Origin: Candidatus Poribacteria bacterium
GTDB taxonomy: Bacteria > Poribacteria > WGA-4E > GCA-2687025
DNA length: 64,000 nt
Assembly: GCA_018644665.1 (NCBI GenBank)
Contig: JABGQA010000113.1
Span: forward strand, 62,001-126,000
Reading direction: 5' to 3'
Part shown: one piece after another, positions 41,816 to 50,663 of the stretch
Numbering within the stretch: the stretch's first letter is position 1
Layout of the letters: the number at the start of each line of letters is the position of its first letter
Translations under genes and position numbers: made by a program
Notes under the pieces: model-generated
What the model was told of the DNA's origin: nothing
Databases searched by the model: none
What the model saw: only the letters and a program-made list of their open reading frames with translations

Positions 41816-44115
41816 TCGACGCCGTCCGCACCTTCCTGCGACGCGCGACGTCCTACCGCGGCTGGCCCCTCGGTTGGTTGTGGCTCCTTCTCGCCGTATC
41901 CGTAGCCCTGGCGTTCGCGCCGCTGTTCGATGTGCTCGGCTACGAGTTTGCCATCGGGGTCGGCGTGTTTGCTGGCTACGCCGCCGGGCATGTTGGGATA
42001 TGCGCCGTCCAGCGCGCGCGACAGGCCGACTCGCGCGCCGACCCTCTGACGCTCACCGGCAGCGCCCTGGTCGCGTCGATCCCGCTGCTGGTCGGTCCCC
42101 TCGTCGTGATCTCGGCAAACGCGCTGCGGGTGCGCAACTGCGACTACCTGCTCGGGCTCGGCTTCTACGCTCTCATTCCCGGTGTGTCCGTCGCGTACGG
42201 CTCTTGCGCTGGGGTCCTCTTCGGCCTGCTAACGCGGAACTCGCGGCGCGCGTTGGTCGTGTGGACTCTCTGGTTGCTCGTGGGCATCGCGCTCATCGTG
42301 CACAGTGTCCTGCTCCACCCGCCGATGTTCGCCTACCACGCCCTCGCCGGATACGTCCGCGGGTCGATCTACGACGACGACGCCCGTATCACGAGCTCGC
42401 TTCTGATCGCGCGGGCGTTCACGCTCCTGATGGCGGCCACCTTTGTCGCGGTCGCGCACGCCAGTCGCGACCGCGAGCTACAGCGGCGCCGGCTGCACGC
42501 TCTACCGCAACGCTCCGCGTACACGCGGCCGCGCGCCGTGGCCGCGGCTCTCGCGCTCATGTGCTTGCTTGTGTGGCACTGGCGCGGGCCTCTGGGCATC
42601 CGGCCGGATCGTGACGACGTGCAGGATTCGTTAGGAGCGTCCCACGAGACCGCGCACTTCGTGATCCACTACGACCCGTCGTCCGCCGTGGCGCGGAACA
42701 TCGAGCTGATCGCATCCGACCACGAGTTCCGCTACGCGCAGCTCCGCGAGTTCTTCGGCATCGACGTCTCTCGCAAGATCGGCTCGTACCTCTACCCGTC
42801 CGCCGAGGCGAAGCAACGGCTCATGGGCGCGAAGGACGCGCACATGGCCGACCCCATCAACCGCGAAATGCACCTGAACTACCGTGACTTCCCGCACCCC
42901 TCCCTGAAGCACGAGATCGCGCACATCTTCTCCGGCGAGTTCCACCCACTGATGAAGGTCTCGCGCGCGCCGGGGTTGGTCGAGGGCGTCGCCGTCGCGG
43001 CGGAGTGGGATGAGGGGCGGCTTACCGCCCACCAGTGGGCGCGAGCGATGCAGGTACAGGGCACGCTGCCGGATGTCGCGAGCCTCATGTCCCTCAGGGG
43101 TTTCTGGAAGGCGCCAGCGGGCCGTGCATACCCGGCGGCGGGGTCGTTCGTGCGTTGGCTGAGCGACACGTACGGCGTAGAGCGTATCGCCGACGTATAC
43201 GGCCTTGGGCGCTTCCACAAGTACTACGGACGCCCGTTGAGCGATCTCCGCGACGGCTGGCTGGCGTACCTGGAGGGCGTGCCTCTCACCGACGGCGACC
43301 TGTCGGAAGCGAAGAGCCGGTTCCGAAGGCGCAGCGTCTTCGAGACCGTGTGTGCGCACACGCTGGCGAACATCGAGGACGAGGCGTGGGCCCGCTACTC
43401 AGCCGCGGACTACGCGGGCGCACGGCGAGCGTTCGAGGAGGCGGCTGCGCTGGAGCCGGGCAACCCGGCGCGGCGGTGGCGCGTGGTCCAGATGGCCATG
43501 GCTGAGGGAGAGTGGAGCGCCGTCGCCAACCTGGCCGAGCACATGCTGTGTGACGACGACCTCGACGATAGCCACCGCGCCCAGGCGGAGGAGGCGCTGG
43601 CCGACGCCGCGTGGCGCGCGGGGGATGTTGCGGCTGCAGCGACGGCGTTCACTCGGCTGGCGGCCGACGCGCATGTCCCGAACGTGAAGCGTCGTCTTGA
43701 CGTGAAGCGCGCGGCGTTGGGCCTGCCGGTTGCGGACCAACGTCTCGTGCAGTCCTACTTCGAGTGGCAGACGCCCCAGCTGCGGCTGTACCGGCTCCGG
43801 GAGTTGACGGCGGCGTCCCCAAAGTGGGCGCTGGGACATTATCTGCTCGGCCGAGCGCTGCTGAACGGCGAGGCGTGGGACGAGGCGAGTCGGTCTCTGT
43901 CGCGCGCCGAGGGCCTGGGGTTGCCCTCGCCCGAATTCATTCGTGAAGCCGCGATGGTGCGAGGCGAAGCGCTCTACATGATTGGGTCTTGGGCATCCGC
44001 AGAGGCCACTTTCACGCGCGCGGCGGACAAGACGCCGTGGCAGGGCGAACGCGACACGGCGCTCGATTGGGTCGAGAGGTGCCAGTGGGCGGCCGCGCGC
44101 GCGCTTAGCCCGTAG
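41812..44115 (+). CDS. Membrane-anchored HExxH (MA-clan) metallopeptidase with TPR-like repeats
   Basis: GTG 41812 overlaps thiE by 4 nt. The 767-aa protein starts with about seven hydrophobic segments (residues 20-260), then an extracytoplasmic domain with the zinc motif LKHEIAHIF (His367, Glu368, His371) and a Glu391 in GLVEGVAV, a gluzincin spacing (HExxH-19-E). The C-terminal 250 residues carry TPR-like helical repeats (YAGARRAFEEAAALEPGNPARRW). A secreted-side protease tied to the membrane is the reading; family name is not assigned. Its last 11 nt overlap the end of the minus-strand YCF48 gene. Confidence 0.82.
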   Translation: MIDAVRTFLRRATSYRGWPLGWLWLLLAVSVALAFAPLFDVLGYEFAIGVGVFAGYAAGHVGICAVQRARQADSRADPLTLTGSALVASIPLLVGPLVVISANALRVRNCDYLLGLGFYALIPGVSVAYGSCAGVLFGLLTRNSRRALVVWTLWLLVGIALIVHSVLLHPPMFAYHALAGYVRGSIYDDDARITSSLLIARAFTLLMAATFVAVAHASRDRELQRRRLHALPQRSAYTRPRAVAAALALMCLLVWHWRGPLGIRPDRDDVQDSLGASHETAHFVIHYDPSSAVARNIELIASDHEFRYAQLREFFGIDVSRKIGSYLYPSAEAKQRLMGAKDAHMADPINREMHLNYRDFPHPSLKHEIAHIFSGEFHPLMKVSRAPGLVEGVAVAAEWDEGRLTAHQWARAMQVQGTLPDVASLMSLRGFWKAPAGRAYPAAGSFVRWLSDTYGVERIADVYGLGRFHKYYGRPLSDLRDGWLAYLEGVPLTDGDLSEAKSRFRRRSVFETVCAHTLANIEDEAWARYSAADYAGARRAFEEAAALEPGNPARRWRVVQMAMAEGEWSAVANLAEHMLCDDDLDDSHRAQAEEALADAAWRAGDVAAAATAFTRLAADAHVPNVKRRLDVKRAALGLPVADQRLVQSYFEWQTPQLRLYRLRELTAASPKWALGHYLLGRALLNGEAWDEASRSLSRAEGLGLPSPEFIREAAMVRGEALYMIGSWASAEATFTRAADKTPWQGERDTALDWVERCQWAAARALSP

Positions 44116-47100
44116 CCTCATCTCCGGTGGCGGCGCGGGCCGACGGCTGTCCCGCCCTTGGCGCACGCATCACGACGCCCCACGCCCCCAGCGCCCAGAG
44201 CGTAGACCCGTCCGCCGACATGAACACCGAATACAGCGGAGTGTCGATCGGCGTGTCCTGCACGACCCAGCTCTCGCCGCCGTCGACGGTGTGCACGATG
44301 GCGCCGTCGTCACCGACTGCGTATGCTTCCATGTCGCTCAGGGCAAACACGTCGTGCAGTTCGGCGCTGGTGTGGCTGCGTTGAGCCGCCCATTCCTCGC
44401 CGCGGTTCGCGGTGTTGAGCACCATGCCGTATTGCCCGACCGTCCACCCTACGTGCGGCGTCGCGGCGTACGTCGCGTTGAGGTCATAGCCGGTCGTGCT
44501 TCGTTGGTGCCGCCACCGCCGGCCGGCGGTCGTGGTGTTCACGATGAGGCCGAGCGGCCCGACCGTGTAGCCGAACCCGTGCTCCTGGAGGTGGATGTCT
44601 CGGAGCGTGTCGCGCGCGTGGCTTTCCTGGTCCTCCCAGTCGGGCCCGCCGTCCGGGTTGTGCAGCACCGTGCCCATCGGCCCGACGGCCCACGCCTCGC
44701 CGAACCCCCGCATGTACCCGGCGGTGAGACGTTGGTTCCGAGGCGCCCTCGACTGGTTCGGCACGGGGTCCCACTTCTCGCCATCCGGCGTGAACTCGAG
44801 CATGCCCGAGGAATCCAGGGCCCAGCCGAACGACGGCCCCGAACTCGCCCAGTGCAGGGCCAGCAGGTCGGACGCCCCAGGTTCGCGCTGAGTGTCCCAC
44901 GTCGTGCCACTGTCCGCGGTGTGGAGGAGGATGCCCTCCTCGCCACCAACCCAACCGACGTTCGCGTCGATGAATCGGCCCACACGTAGAGTCTGCGACG
45001 AAGCGTCCACCTGCGCCGTCCAGTTCTTGCCGCCGTCGGCGGTGTGGAAGATCTGGGCGTTGTTGACCGCCCACCCCGTGTTCCGATCGGCGAACGCGTA
45101 CGACGTGAACGTCTCGCGCGTAGCCGGGAGCCAACTCGCCCCGCCGTTGGTCGTGAAGTAGGCCCGCCCGCGCCGTTGCGTTGCCCAAGCCGTCTGCTCG
45201 CCCGTGACGGTGACCTTCTCCAGCCCGAGCAGTCGCCGACGCGGCTGTTCCTCCCAGCTGATGCCGCCGTTCTGCGTCGCGAGGATCTCTCCTCCGGCGG
45301 AGACGGCCATCCCGCGCTTCGGCGTGAAGAACAGCACCACGGACGGAGTGAACTCGAGAAGCGTCTGGACTTCCCAATACTCGCCGCCGTCCGAGGTGTG
45401 GAGGATCATGCCGCCCACGGTCCGTTGAGCGCAGACGGCCCAGCCTTCGTCGGGGGTGGCGAAGAAGACGTGTCCGATTGCGCCCGTCGTCAGGTCGGTG
45501 TGCTGCTCGACCCACGTTTCACCGCCGTCGCTCGTGGCCAGGATGTCGCCGTGCGAGGCGCTGAACCACACGTGCTCCGAATCGAGGGCGAAGACGCTCG
45601 TAAACCGCCGACGGAACGACGACGCTTGCTCCTGCCACGTGTCTCCGCCGTCGGCCGTGTGGAGGATCAGCCCGTCGCCGCCGGTCACCCATCCCTCAGT
45701 CGCGGAGACGAACTTGACGATGTTCAGGCGGGTCTTGACGCCGCTCTGTAACGGCTCCCACGTGGCCCCGCCGTCACGGGTCCGCGCGATGACGCCGTCC
45801 GTGCCGACGGCCCAGCCCGTGGCTGCGTCGACGAACGACACATCCTGAAACTCGGTCGGCCACGCGCTCTGCCGCACAAGCTCCCATCCGCCGTCCTCGC
45901 GTGGGATGGGCGGCGGCGGAGGCGGCTCTGGCGGAGTGAGAAGCGCCTCGATGTCCAGTTCCTCTGGGACGACCTCGGGAGAGTAGCGCATGACAACGCC
46001 GCCCTTCCCTACCGCGAGCACCCCGGACGCCGACACGCTGAAGTCGTAGAGGTCGTTGTCGGTCCCGCTGGCCTCGGGCGCCCAGTTCTTCCCGCCGTCC
46101 ATGCTGACGAGGAGCGTCCCGTCGTCACCGATTACCATCCCATAGTCGTGGTTAAGGAAGACGACGCGGTTCAGGTTCTGCTGCGTCCTGGACACCTGGA
46201 ACGCCCACGTCTTGCCGCCATCCTCCGTGTGGAGAATCTCGCCGAACTGCCCGACAACCCACCCGTAGTCGCGGTCGACGAAGTGCAGGCCGTACAGCTC
46301 GTTGAACGTGTGCGTGTCCTGCTTCTCCCAGGTGAGCCCGCCGTTCTCGGTGTGGAAGACAACGCCCGGCCATCCCACGACCCACCCGTGGTCGGGGTCG
46401 ATGAAGTACACCGCGCGCAGCGATTGGAAGTCGAGCGACTTCTGGTGCGCCCAGTTCCGACCTCCGTCGGTTGTGTAGATGATGCTGCCCAGCTCACCGA
46501 CGGCCCACCCTCGCTCCGAGTCGAGGAAGTAGACGCCGTTGAGCTGGAACCCGCGGCCGCCGGTCTGGTACGTCCACGTCTCGCCGCCGTCCGTCGTGTG
46601 CGTGACGATGCCGCGTTCCCCGACCGACCATCCCTCGTTCTCGTCGACGAACGTGATGCTCTTGAGGGTGTCGCGCTGCCCCGTCTTCTGTTCGACCCAC
46701 GTTTGGCCCGCGTCGTCGGACGTTAGGAGCGTCCCGCCCGTCCCGACGGCGATAGCGCGTTGGTCGGTCACGAACTGCACCGACTCCAGGTTGTGCGCGG
46801 TGACGCCACTGATGGCCTCCCACGTCTCGCCGCCGTCGTCCGAGTGCAGCAGCACGCCATACCAGCCGCATGCCCACACCTCGCGCTCCGACACGAATCC
46901 GACGCCCGTCATAGGCGTCTGGAAGCCGCTCTTGCGCAACGTCCATGTGATGCCACCGTCGCTAGTCTGCGTGATGTGCCCACCGTCGGCGACCGCGACG
47001 CCGCGCTTGGTATCGTAGAAGTCGATGTCCCGCACGGCGAATCGCACGTGATCGGTGAAGGGGATGCGGCTCTCCTGGCGCAGCCACGTGTTGCCAGCGT

Positions 47101-47800
47101 CACCGGTTTTGAAGATCGAGCCGTCGGTGCCCGCGATCCACCCGATCCGGGACGTTGGGAAGACCGCCCGTTGGAAGTTCACCGGCAGTCGCCCCTGCTC
47201 GCCCTGGTACCAGGAGTTCTGCGCCTCCCAGGTCACGCCGCCATCCTTGGTGCGCAGGATGGTCTCCATATCCCCGACGGCGTAGCCGTTGTGATTGTCG
47301 AGGAGCACGATGTCGTTGATGGGGTACTCGGCGGTCGAGGAGTGCGTCTCCCACGTCCGCCCGAACGTCTGCGTGACGAACACGTTCCACGACTCGCCGA
47401 CGGTCCACACCTTGCGACGGCTACGGAAGTGCAGACCTCGCAGCATAGCCCCGGTCGGCGAGGGGACGCGACGCCAATGCGTGCCGCCGTTGTCCGTCGC
47501 GATGGCCACGCCGAGTTCCCCGACGGCCCACCCATGCTCATCGTCCGAGAAGTGGACTGCGAACAGGTCGACGGTCGTCTCCCCGTTCTGCTTCTCCCAG
47601 GTCCGCCCGCCGTCCGCGGTGTGCGCGATCATCCCGCCTTCGCCGACGACCCATCCGTTGTTGGCGTCCGGGAACGACAGGTCGCGGAAGTCGGCTTCCC
47701 AGTCGGCCTCGCGCACCATTTCGCGCTTCACGCACGCCGAGAGGGACACCACAATGGCGACGAGCACGCAGGGCACGAGCAAGCGGGAACGGGGCGTCAT
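44105..47800 (-). CDS. Giant YCF48-type repeat lipoprotein
   Basis: ATG 47800 (MTPRSRLLVPCVLVAIVVSLSAC) is chosen because it gives a signal peptide with the lipobox LSAC; the frame starts 10 codons earlier at 47830. The mature part of 1231 residues is built of roughly 25 repeats containing GWAVGE-x-G-x-I-x-x-TxDGG-x-TW, the pattern of Ycf48/BNR-like propellers. A proline-rich linker near the middle (LTPPEPPPPPPIPRE) splits it into two blocks. Ycf48 assembles photosystem II, but these bacterial homologues are mostly uncharacterised surface proteins. No photosynthesis gene is in the window. Confidence 0.88.
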   Translation of the reverse strand: MTPRSRLLVPCVLVAIVVSLSACVKREMVREADWEADFRDLSFPDANNGWVVGEGGMIAHTADGGRTWEKQNGETTVDLFAVHFSDDEHGWAVGELGVAIATDNGGTHWRRVPSPTGAMLRGLHFRSRRKVWTVGESWNVFVTQTFGRTWETHSSTAEYPINDIVLLDNHNGYAVGDMETILRTKDGGVTWEAQNSWYQGEQGRLPVNFQRAVFPTSRIGWIAGTDGSIFKTGDAGNTWLRQESRIPFTDHVRFAVRDIDFYDTKRGVAVADGGHITQTSDGGITWTLRKSGFQTPMTGVGFVSEREVWACGWYGVLLHSDDGGETWEAISGVTAHNLESVQFVTDQRAIAVGTGGTLLTSDDAGQTWVEQKTGQRDTLKSITFVDENEGWSVGERGIVTHTTDGGETWTYQTGGRGFQLNGVYFLDSERGWAVGELGSIIYTTDGGRNWAHQKSLDFQSLRAVYFIDPDHGWVVGWPGVVFHTENGGLTWEKQDTHTFNELYGLHFVDRDYGWVVGQFGEILHTEDGGKTWAFQVSRTQQNLNRVVFLNHDYGMVIGDDGTLLVSMDGGKNWAPEASGTDNDLYDFSVSASGVLAVGKGGVVMRYSPEVVPEELDIEALLTPPEPPPPPPIPREDGGWELVRQSAWPTEFQDVSFVDAATGWAVGTDGVIARTRDGGATWEPLQSGVKTRLNIVKFVSATEGWVTGGDGLILHTADGGDTWQEQASSFRRRFTSVFALDSEHVWFSASHGDILATSDGGETWVEQHTDLTTGAIGHVFFATPDEGWAVCAQRTVGGMILHTSDGGEYWEVQTLLEFTPSVVLFFTPKRGMAVSAGGEILATQNGGISWEEQPRRRLLGLEKVTVTGEQTAWATQRRGRAYFTTNGGASWLPATRETFTSYAFADRNTGWAVNNAQIFHTADGGKNWTAQVDASSQTLRVGRFIDANVGWVGGEEGILLHTADSGTTWDTQREPGASDLLALHWASSGPSFGWALDSSGMLEFTPDGEKWDPVPNQSRAPRNQRLTAGYMRGFGEAWAVGPMGTVLHNPDGGPDWEDQESHARDTLRDIHLQEHGFGYTVGPLGLIVNTTTAGRRWRHQRSTTGYDLNATYAATPHVGWTVGQYGMVLNTANRGEEWAAQRSHTSAELHDVFALSDMEAYAVGDDGAIVHTVDGGESWVVQDTPIDTPLYSVFMSADGSTLWALGAWGVVMRAPRAGQPSARAATGDEATG

Positions 47801-47917
47801 GGCCGGTCCTGTCGGTCGCGGAACAAGCATGGGTGAACGGCGTCGGGCACACCGACGCTAGACTATGAGACGCTCATGGGTCTGTAAAGGATGAGGTTCG
47901 CCCGCCGCCGGCAGGGC

Positions 47918-48220
47918 CTAGCCGCGGAGGTAACCGGTCGCCTGCAGCGTCGGCTGCACGGTTCCGTCGGGCAGCACCATGCGGATCGCTTCCCACGGGC
48001 AGTACAGCACGCACTGCGTGCACCCGACGCACGCCACCTGGTCGATGACGCAGATGCCATTGAGCTGGGCGTTCGTGCCGCCTTCGAGGAAGATGCATTC
48101 TAACGTGGCATCGCGCTGCTTGGGATCGACCGGCCGGAACTCCAGGCACACGGCGCATCCAGTGCAATTGTCCGGGTCGATGAACGCGACCGGTTTGCCG
48201 CGCTTCTTGCCGTCTGCCAC
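47918..48220 (-). CDS. 2[4Fe-4S]-type ferredoxin domain protein, one ligand missing
   Basis: GTG 48220 follows AGGAGGAGG by 9 nt; the longer frame from 48271 is not used. The 100-aa protein has a first motif CTGCAVCLEFRPV, where the usual fourth Cys before Pro is Arg, and a complete second motif CVGCTQCVLYCPW. One iron site may therefore be a [3Fe-4S] cluster. Between the motifs are about 40 residues with one extra Cys (LECIFLEGG). It likely acts in electron transfer; partner unknown. It has its own promoter and lies 117 nt from the YCF48 gene. Confidence 0.85.
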   Translation of the reverse strand: MADGKKRGKPVAFIDPDNCTGCAVCLEFRPVDPKQRDATLECIFLEGGTNAQLNGICVIDQVACVGCTQCVLYCPWEAIRMVLPDGTVQPTLQATGYLRG

Positions 48221-48261
48221 GTGCGCGCGCCTCCTCCTAAGCTCGGGTCGGAACCGCCCGA

Positions 48262-48291
48262 AGTGTAGCACACCGCCGCGAGGCCCATCAA
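48262..48291 (-). promoter_or_regulatory. Promoter of the ferredoxin gene
   Basis: Reading the minus strand: TTGATG (plus 48286-48291), 18-nt spacer, TACACT (plus 48262-48267) preceded by TGC, an extended -10. The GTG start is 42 nt further. Confidence 0.6.
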
Positions 48292-48321
48292 ACGGCCGGG
48301 TCGTTCATCGCTCACGATAGC

Positions 48322-48350
48322 TTGCACGGGGCCGCCAGATAGACTACCGT
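48322..48350 (+). promoter_or_regulatory. Candidate promoter of the first LamG gene
   Basis: TTGCAC at 48322-48327, 17-nt spacer, TACCGT at 48345-48350, 235 nt before the LamG start. The long leader in between is without a gene. Confidence 0.4.
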
Positions 48351-48581
48351 GACTGCTAGGAACGTACCGCGCGCGGCCGCGCCAGGCCCGCTTCGACGTT
48401 CCGCCGCCCAAGCCGCAAGGCGCGGGCCATCGGATGGCGATACGCGGAGGTGGAGACTGGGGCGTTCCCAGATTCACAGCAAATCCCGGCGCGACGCGCT
48501 GGGCCATAGTCTTGTCCACTGCGACGCAGGGCGCGAAGTCCTGTGCCGTTGCGTCGGGCAGTTCAGGAGGAACGGAAACGA
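48351..48581 (+). other. Untranslated leader region before the first LamG gene
   Basis: Together with the divergent promoters this fills the 361-nt stretch between the ferredoxin and LamG genes. No conserved open frame, tRNA or riboswitch is recognised in it. The only clear element is AGGAGGAACGGAAACGA near its end, which is shared in part (AACGGAAACGA) with the leader of the second LamG gene. Confidence 0.5.
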
Positions 48582-48584
48582 GTG

Positions 48585-49409
48585 ATGTACCGAGTATTGC
48601 GTGGTATGACTGGCGTCGCCCTGATGGCGCTCTTTGCCGTCTCGGCGTACGCGAAGATCGACGCCGGAACGGTTGGGGGCGTGTGGCTGTTTGACGAGGC
48701 ATCGGGCGATGTCGCCAGCGACAGCTCCGGCAACGGCAACGGTGGCTCCCTGACCGGTGGCGTTGAGTGGGTCGACGGCCCAAGCAACGCGTTGGGCTCG
48801 GCCCTCAGGTTTGACGGCACGGGCTACGTCGGCATCCCCGATTCCGACAGTCTGGACATGACTGACAGCATGACCGTCGTGTTCTGGGTCCGCTCAGAAA
48901 AGCCGATGGTCGACATGTGGGCGGACCGTCAGGTAGTGGTCGGCAAGCACTACGAAGAGTACGAGATCGGCATCTACTTGGACGGCCAGATCCACACGTA
49001 CTCCAGTGACCTTGCCGTAGACTACGACGAGGGCATCCTTGTCTCGTTCGACGGTCAGCTCCCCGACGGCGACGCCGACTGGATCGAGGGCAAGTGGTAC
49101 CACGTCGCGTGGACGCTCGACGGCACGCACGAGGTCGCGTACGTCAACGGCGTGATGCTCGGCGAGTTCGACAAAGGCCACTCAGGGACACTGGGCGGCG
49201 ACCACGCTCTGGACATCGGCCAGCGCGAAGGCGGCGGCCTCAACGTGACTGGCGCCGTCGACGATGTTGGTGTCTTCAACGTCGCTCTTACGGCCGACGA
49301 TATCAGCATGGTGTACGAACAGGGCCTCGCTGTGGCGGCGCTGGGCGCCACGGCCGTCGAGCCGGAGGGCAAACTCGCCGCGACATGGGGCGCGCTCAAG
49401 AGCCGATAG
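48585..49409 (+). CDS. Secreted LamG (concanavalin A-like) domain protein, first tandem copy
   Basis: ATG 48585 (MYRVLRGMTGVAL) is used; a GTG one codon earlier is equally possible after AGGAGGAACGGAAACGA. The 274-aa protein has a signal peptide ending near AYA-K, then the LamG core with GGVWLFDEASGDVASDSSGNGN, FDGTGYVGIPDSDSLD, KHYEEYEIGIYLDG, WYHVAWTLDGTHEVAYVNG and GAVDDVGVFNVAL. The C-terminal GKLAATWGALKSR resembles tails of poribacterial LamG proteins. It probably binds glycans at the surface. A tandem paralogue follows. Confidence 0.88.
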   Translation: MYRVLRGMTGVALMALFAVSAYAKIDAGTVGGVWLFDEASGDVASDSSGNGNGGSLTGGVEWVDGPSNALGSALRFDGTGYVGIPDSDSLDMTDSMTVVFWVRSEKPMVDMWADRQVVVGKHYEEYEIGIYLDGQIHTYSSDLAVDYDEGILVSFDGQLPDGDADWIEGKWYHVAWTLDGTHEVAYVNGVMLGEFDKGHSGTLGGDHALDIGQREGGGLNVTGAVDDVGVFNVALTADDISMVYEQGLAVAALGATAVEPEGKLAATWGALKSR

Positions 49410-49432
49410 CCCGCGGCGCCACGGACAAGACC

Positions 49433-49462
49433 GCCCCGGCCCGAGTCGTTCGGCGCCGGGGC
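49433..49462 (+). terminator. GC-rich inverted repeat after the first LamG gene
   Basis: Arms GCCCCGGC (49433-49440) and GCCGGGGC (49455-49462) pair over 8 bp with a 14-nt loop, 24 nt after the stop. No T-tract follows, so it may be a transcript-end or stability hairpin rather than a strong terminator. Confidence 0.4.
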
Positions 49463-49549
49463 GCCGGTAGGACCGTGTGATCCACCCGGGACGCGAGGCG
49501 CGGGGCCTCGCCCGCCCGAGAGGAACACCTCAAGGGGGAACGGAAACGA

Positions 49550-50374
49550 ATGATGAAACGCATGATTCACGGTATGACAGGCGTGATGCTGATGGCCCTG
49601 ATCGCGGTCTCGGCGTACGCCAAGATCGACCCGGGCACCATGGCCGGCATCTGGCTCTTCGACGACAGGTCGGGAGACGTCGCCACGGACAGTTCCGGCA
49701 ACGGCAACGACGGCGTTCTCACCGGTGGCGCGGACTGGACCGACGGCGCCAGCGTCCTGTTCGGGTCGGCACTCGAGCTGGACGGGTCGGGCTACGTCTC
49801 TGTCCCGGATTCTGCAAGCCTGGACATGGAAGCGGAGGTCACGCTGACGTGCCGCGTGCGCACCGATGTGACGATGGTCGACATGTGGGGCGACCGGCAG
49901 GTGGTTCTGGGCAAGCACTACGAGGAATACGAGCTGGGCATCTACATGAGCGGCCAGCTCCACACGTACACTAGCGACCTCGCCGCCGACTATGACGAAG
50001 GGATCATGGCCTCAATCGGCGGGAAGCAGCCCGACGGCGACGACGATTGGGTAGAGGAGAAGTGGTACAACATCACCTGGACCCTCGACGGCACGCATGA
50101 GATGGCCTACGTCGACGGCGTGCTTCTTGGGGAGTACGACAAGGCGCACGACGGCACGATGCCTGGCCCGAACACGTTCGAAATTGGGCAGCGCGTCGGC
50201 GGCGGACTACCTGTCACAGGCGCTATCGATGATGTCGGGGTCTTCAGTGTTGCACTCGACGAGGAAGACATCATCGACATATACGAACGTGGGCTCGCCG
50301 CGTCAGTCGGCATTGCCCCGGTCGATCCCGCGGGCAAGCTCGCCGCCACGTGGGGTGACCTGAAGTCCCGCTAG
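49550..50374 (+). CDS. Secreted LamG domain protein, second tandem copy
   Basis: The 274-aa protein is a close paralogue of the preceding one, identical at roughly two thirds of positions by eye and colinear end to end, including MTGVMLMALIAVSAYAKID at the signal peptide, VDMWGDRQVVLGKHYEEYE and the tail GKLAATWGDLKSR. The ATG follows GGGGGAACGGAAACGA, sharing the leader element with copy one. A local duplication of the whole unit is the simplest origin. The central carbohydrate-facing loops (DMEAEVTLTCRVR versus DMTDSMTVVFWVR) have diverged most. Confidence 0.88.
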   Translation: MMKRMIHGMTGVMLMALIAVSAYAKIDPGTMAGIWLFDDRSGDVATDSSGNGNDGVLTGGADWTDGASVLFGSALELDGSGYVSVPDSASLDMEAEVTLTCRVRTDVTMVDMWGDRQVVLGKHYEEYELGIYMSGQLHTYTSDLAADYDEGIMASIGGKQPDGDDDWVEEKWYNITWTLDGTHEMAYVDGVLLGEYDKAHDGTMPGPNTFEIGQRVGGGLPVTGAIDDVGVFSVALDEEDIIDIYERGLAASVGIAPVDPAGKLAATWGDLKSR

Positions 50375-50396
50375 GCCGCGACTTTCGCGATTGAGC

Positions 50397-50442
50397 AATC
50401 TCCCCAGCCGCCTCCGCACACAGCGGGCCGGTTGGGGAGATT
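50397..50442 (+). terminator. 14-bp inverted repeat after the second LamG gene
   Basis: Left arm AATCTCCCCAGCCG (50397-50410) and right arm CGGTTGGGGAGATT (50429-50442) pair over 14 bp with one G-T wobble and an 18-nt loop, 22 nt after the LamG stop. No T-tract follows. The rest of the 289-nt gap to the next gene holds nothing recognised. Confidence 0.5.
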
Positions 50443-50663
50443 CGCACGTACACCGACGTCCTGCATGCCTAGCGCCGCGGCGGATTCCCGTCGTCGCGGC
50501 AGAGGTTCGCCGCGTCACGGCTTCGTCCCGCTCCGCACGCGGCGCTGGACCCTGCGGCCGCGCTGCCAACGCCGCCGCGCGACATGGCACGGCGCTTGCG
50601 CAAGACGCCTGCACAGCCTGCTGGCGCGCTACGCGCCGGGGCGCAGCCGTTGGGAACTCCGCC

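Noticed and set aside
44105..47800. Repeated short DNA motifs suggestive of a CRISPR or satellite array
   Set aside because: The repeats are irregularly spaced, vary in length and correspond to the encoded YCF48 repeat; no equal spacers or leader exist.
48434..48694. Small plus-strand frame starting MAIRGGGDWG before LamG
   Set aside because: It overlaps the LamG start in another frame, has no ribosome site and no known family.
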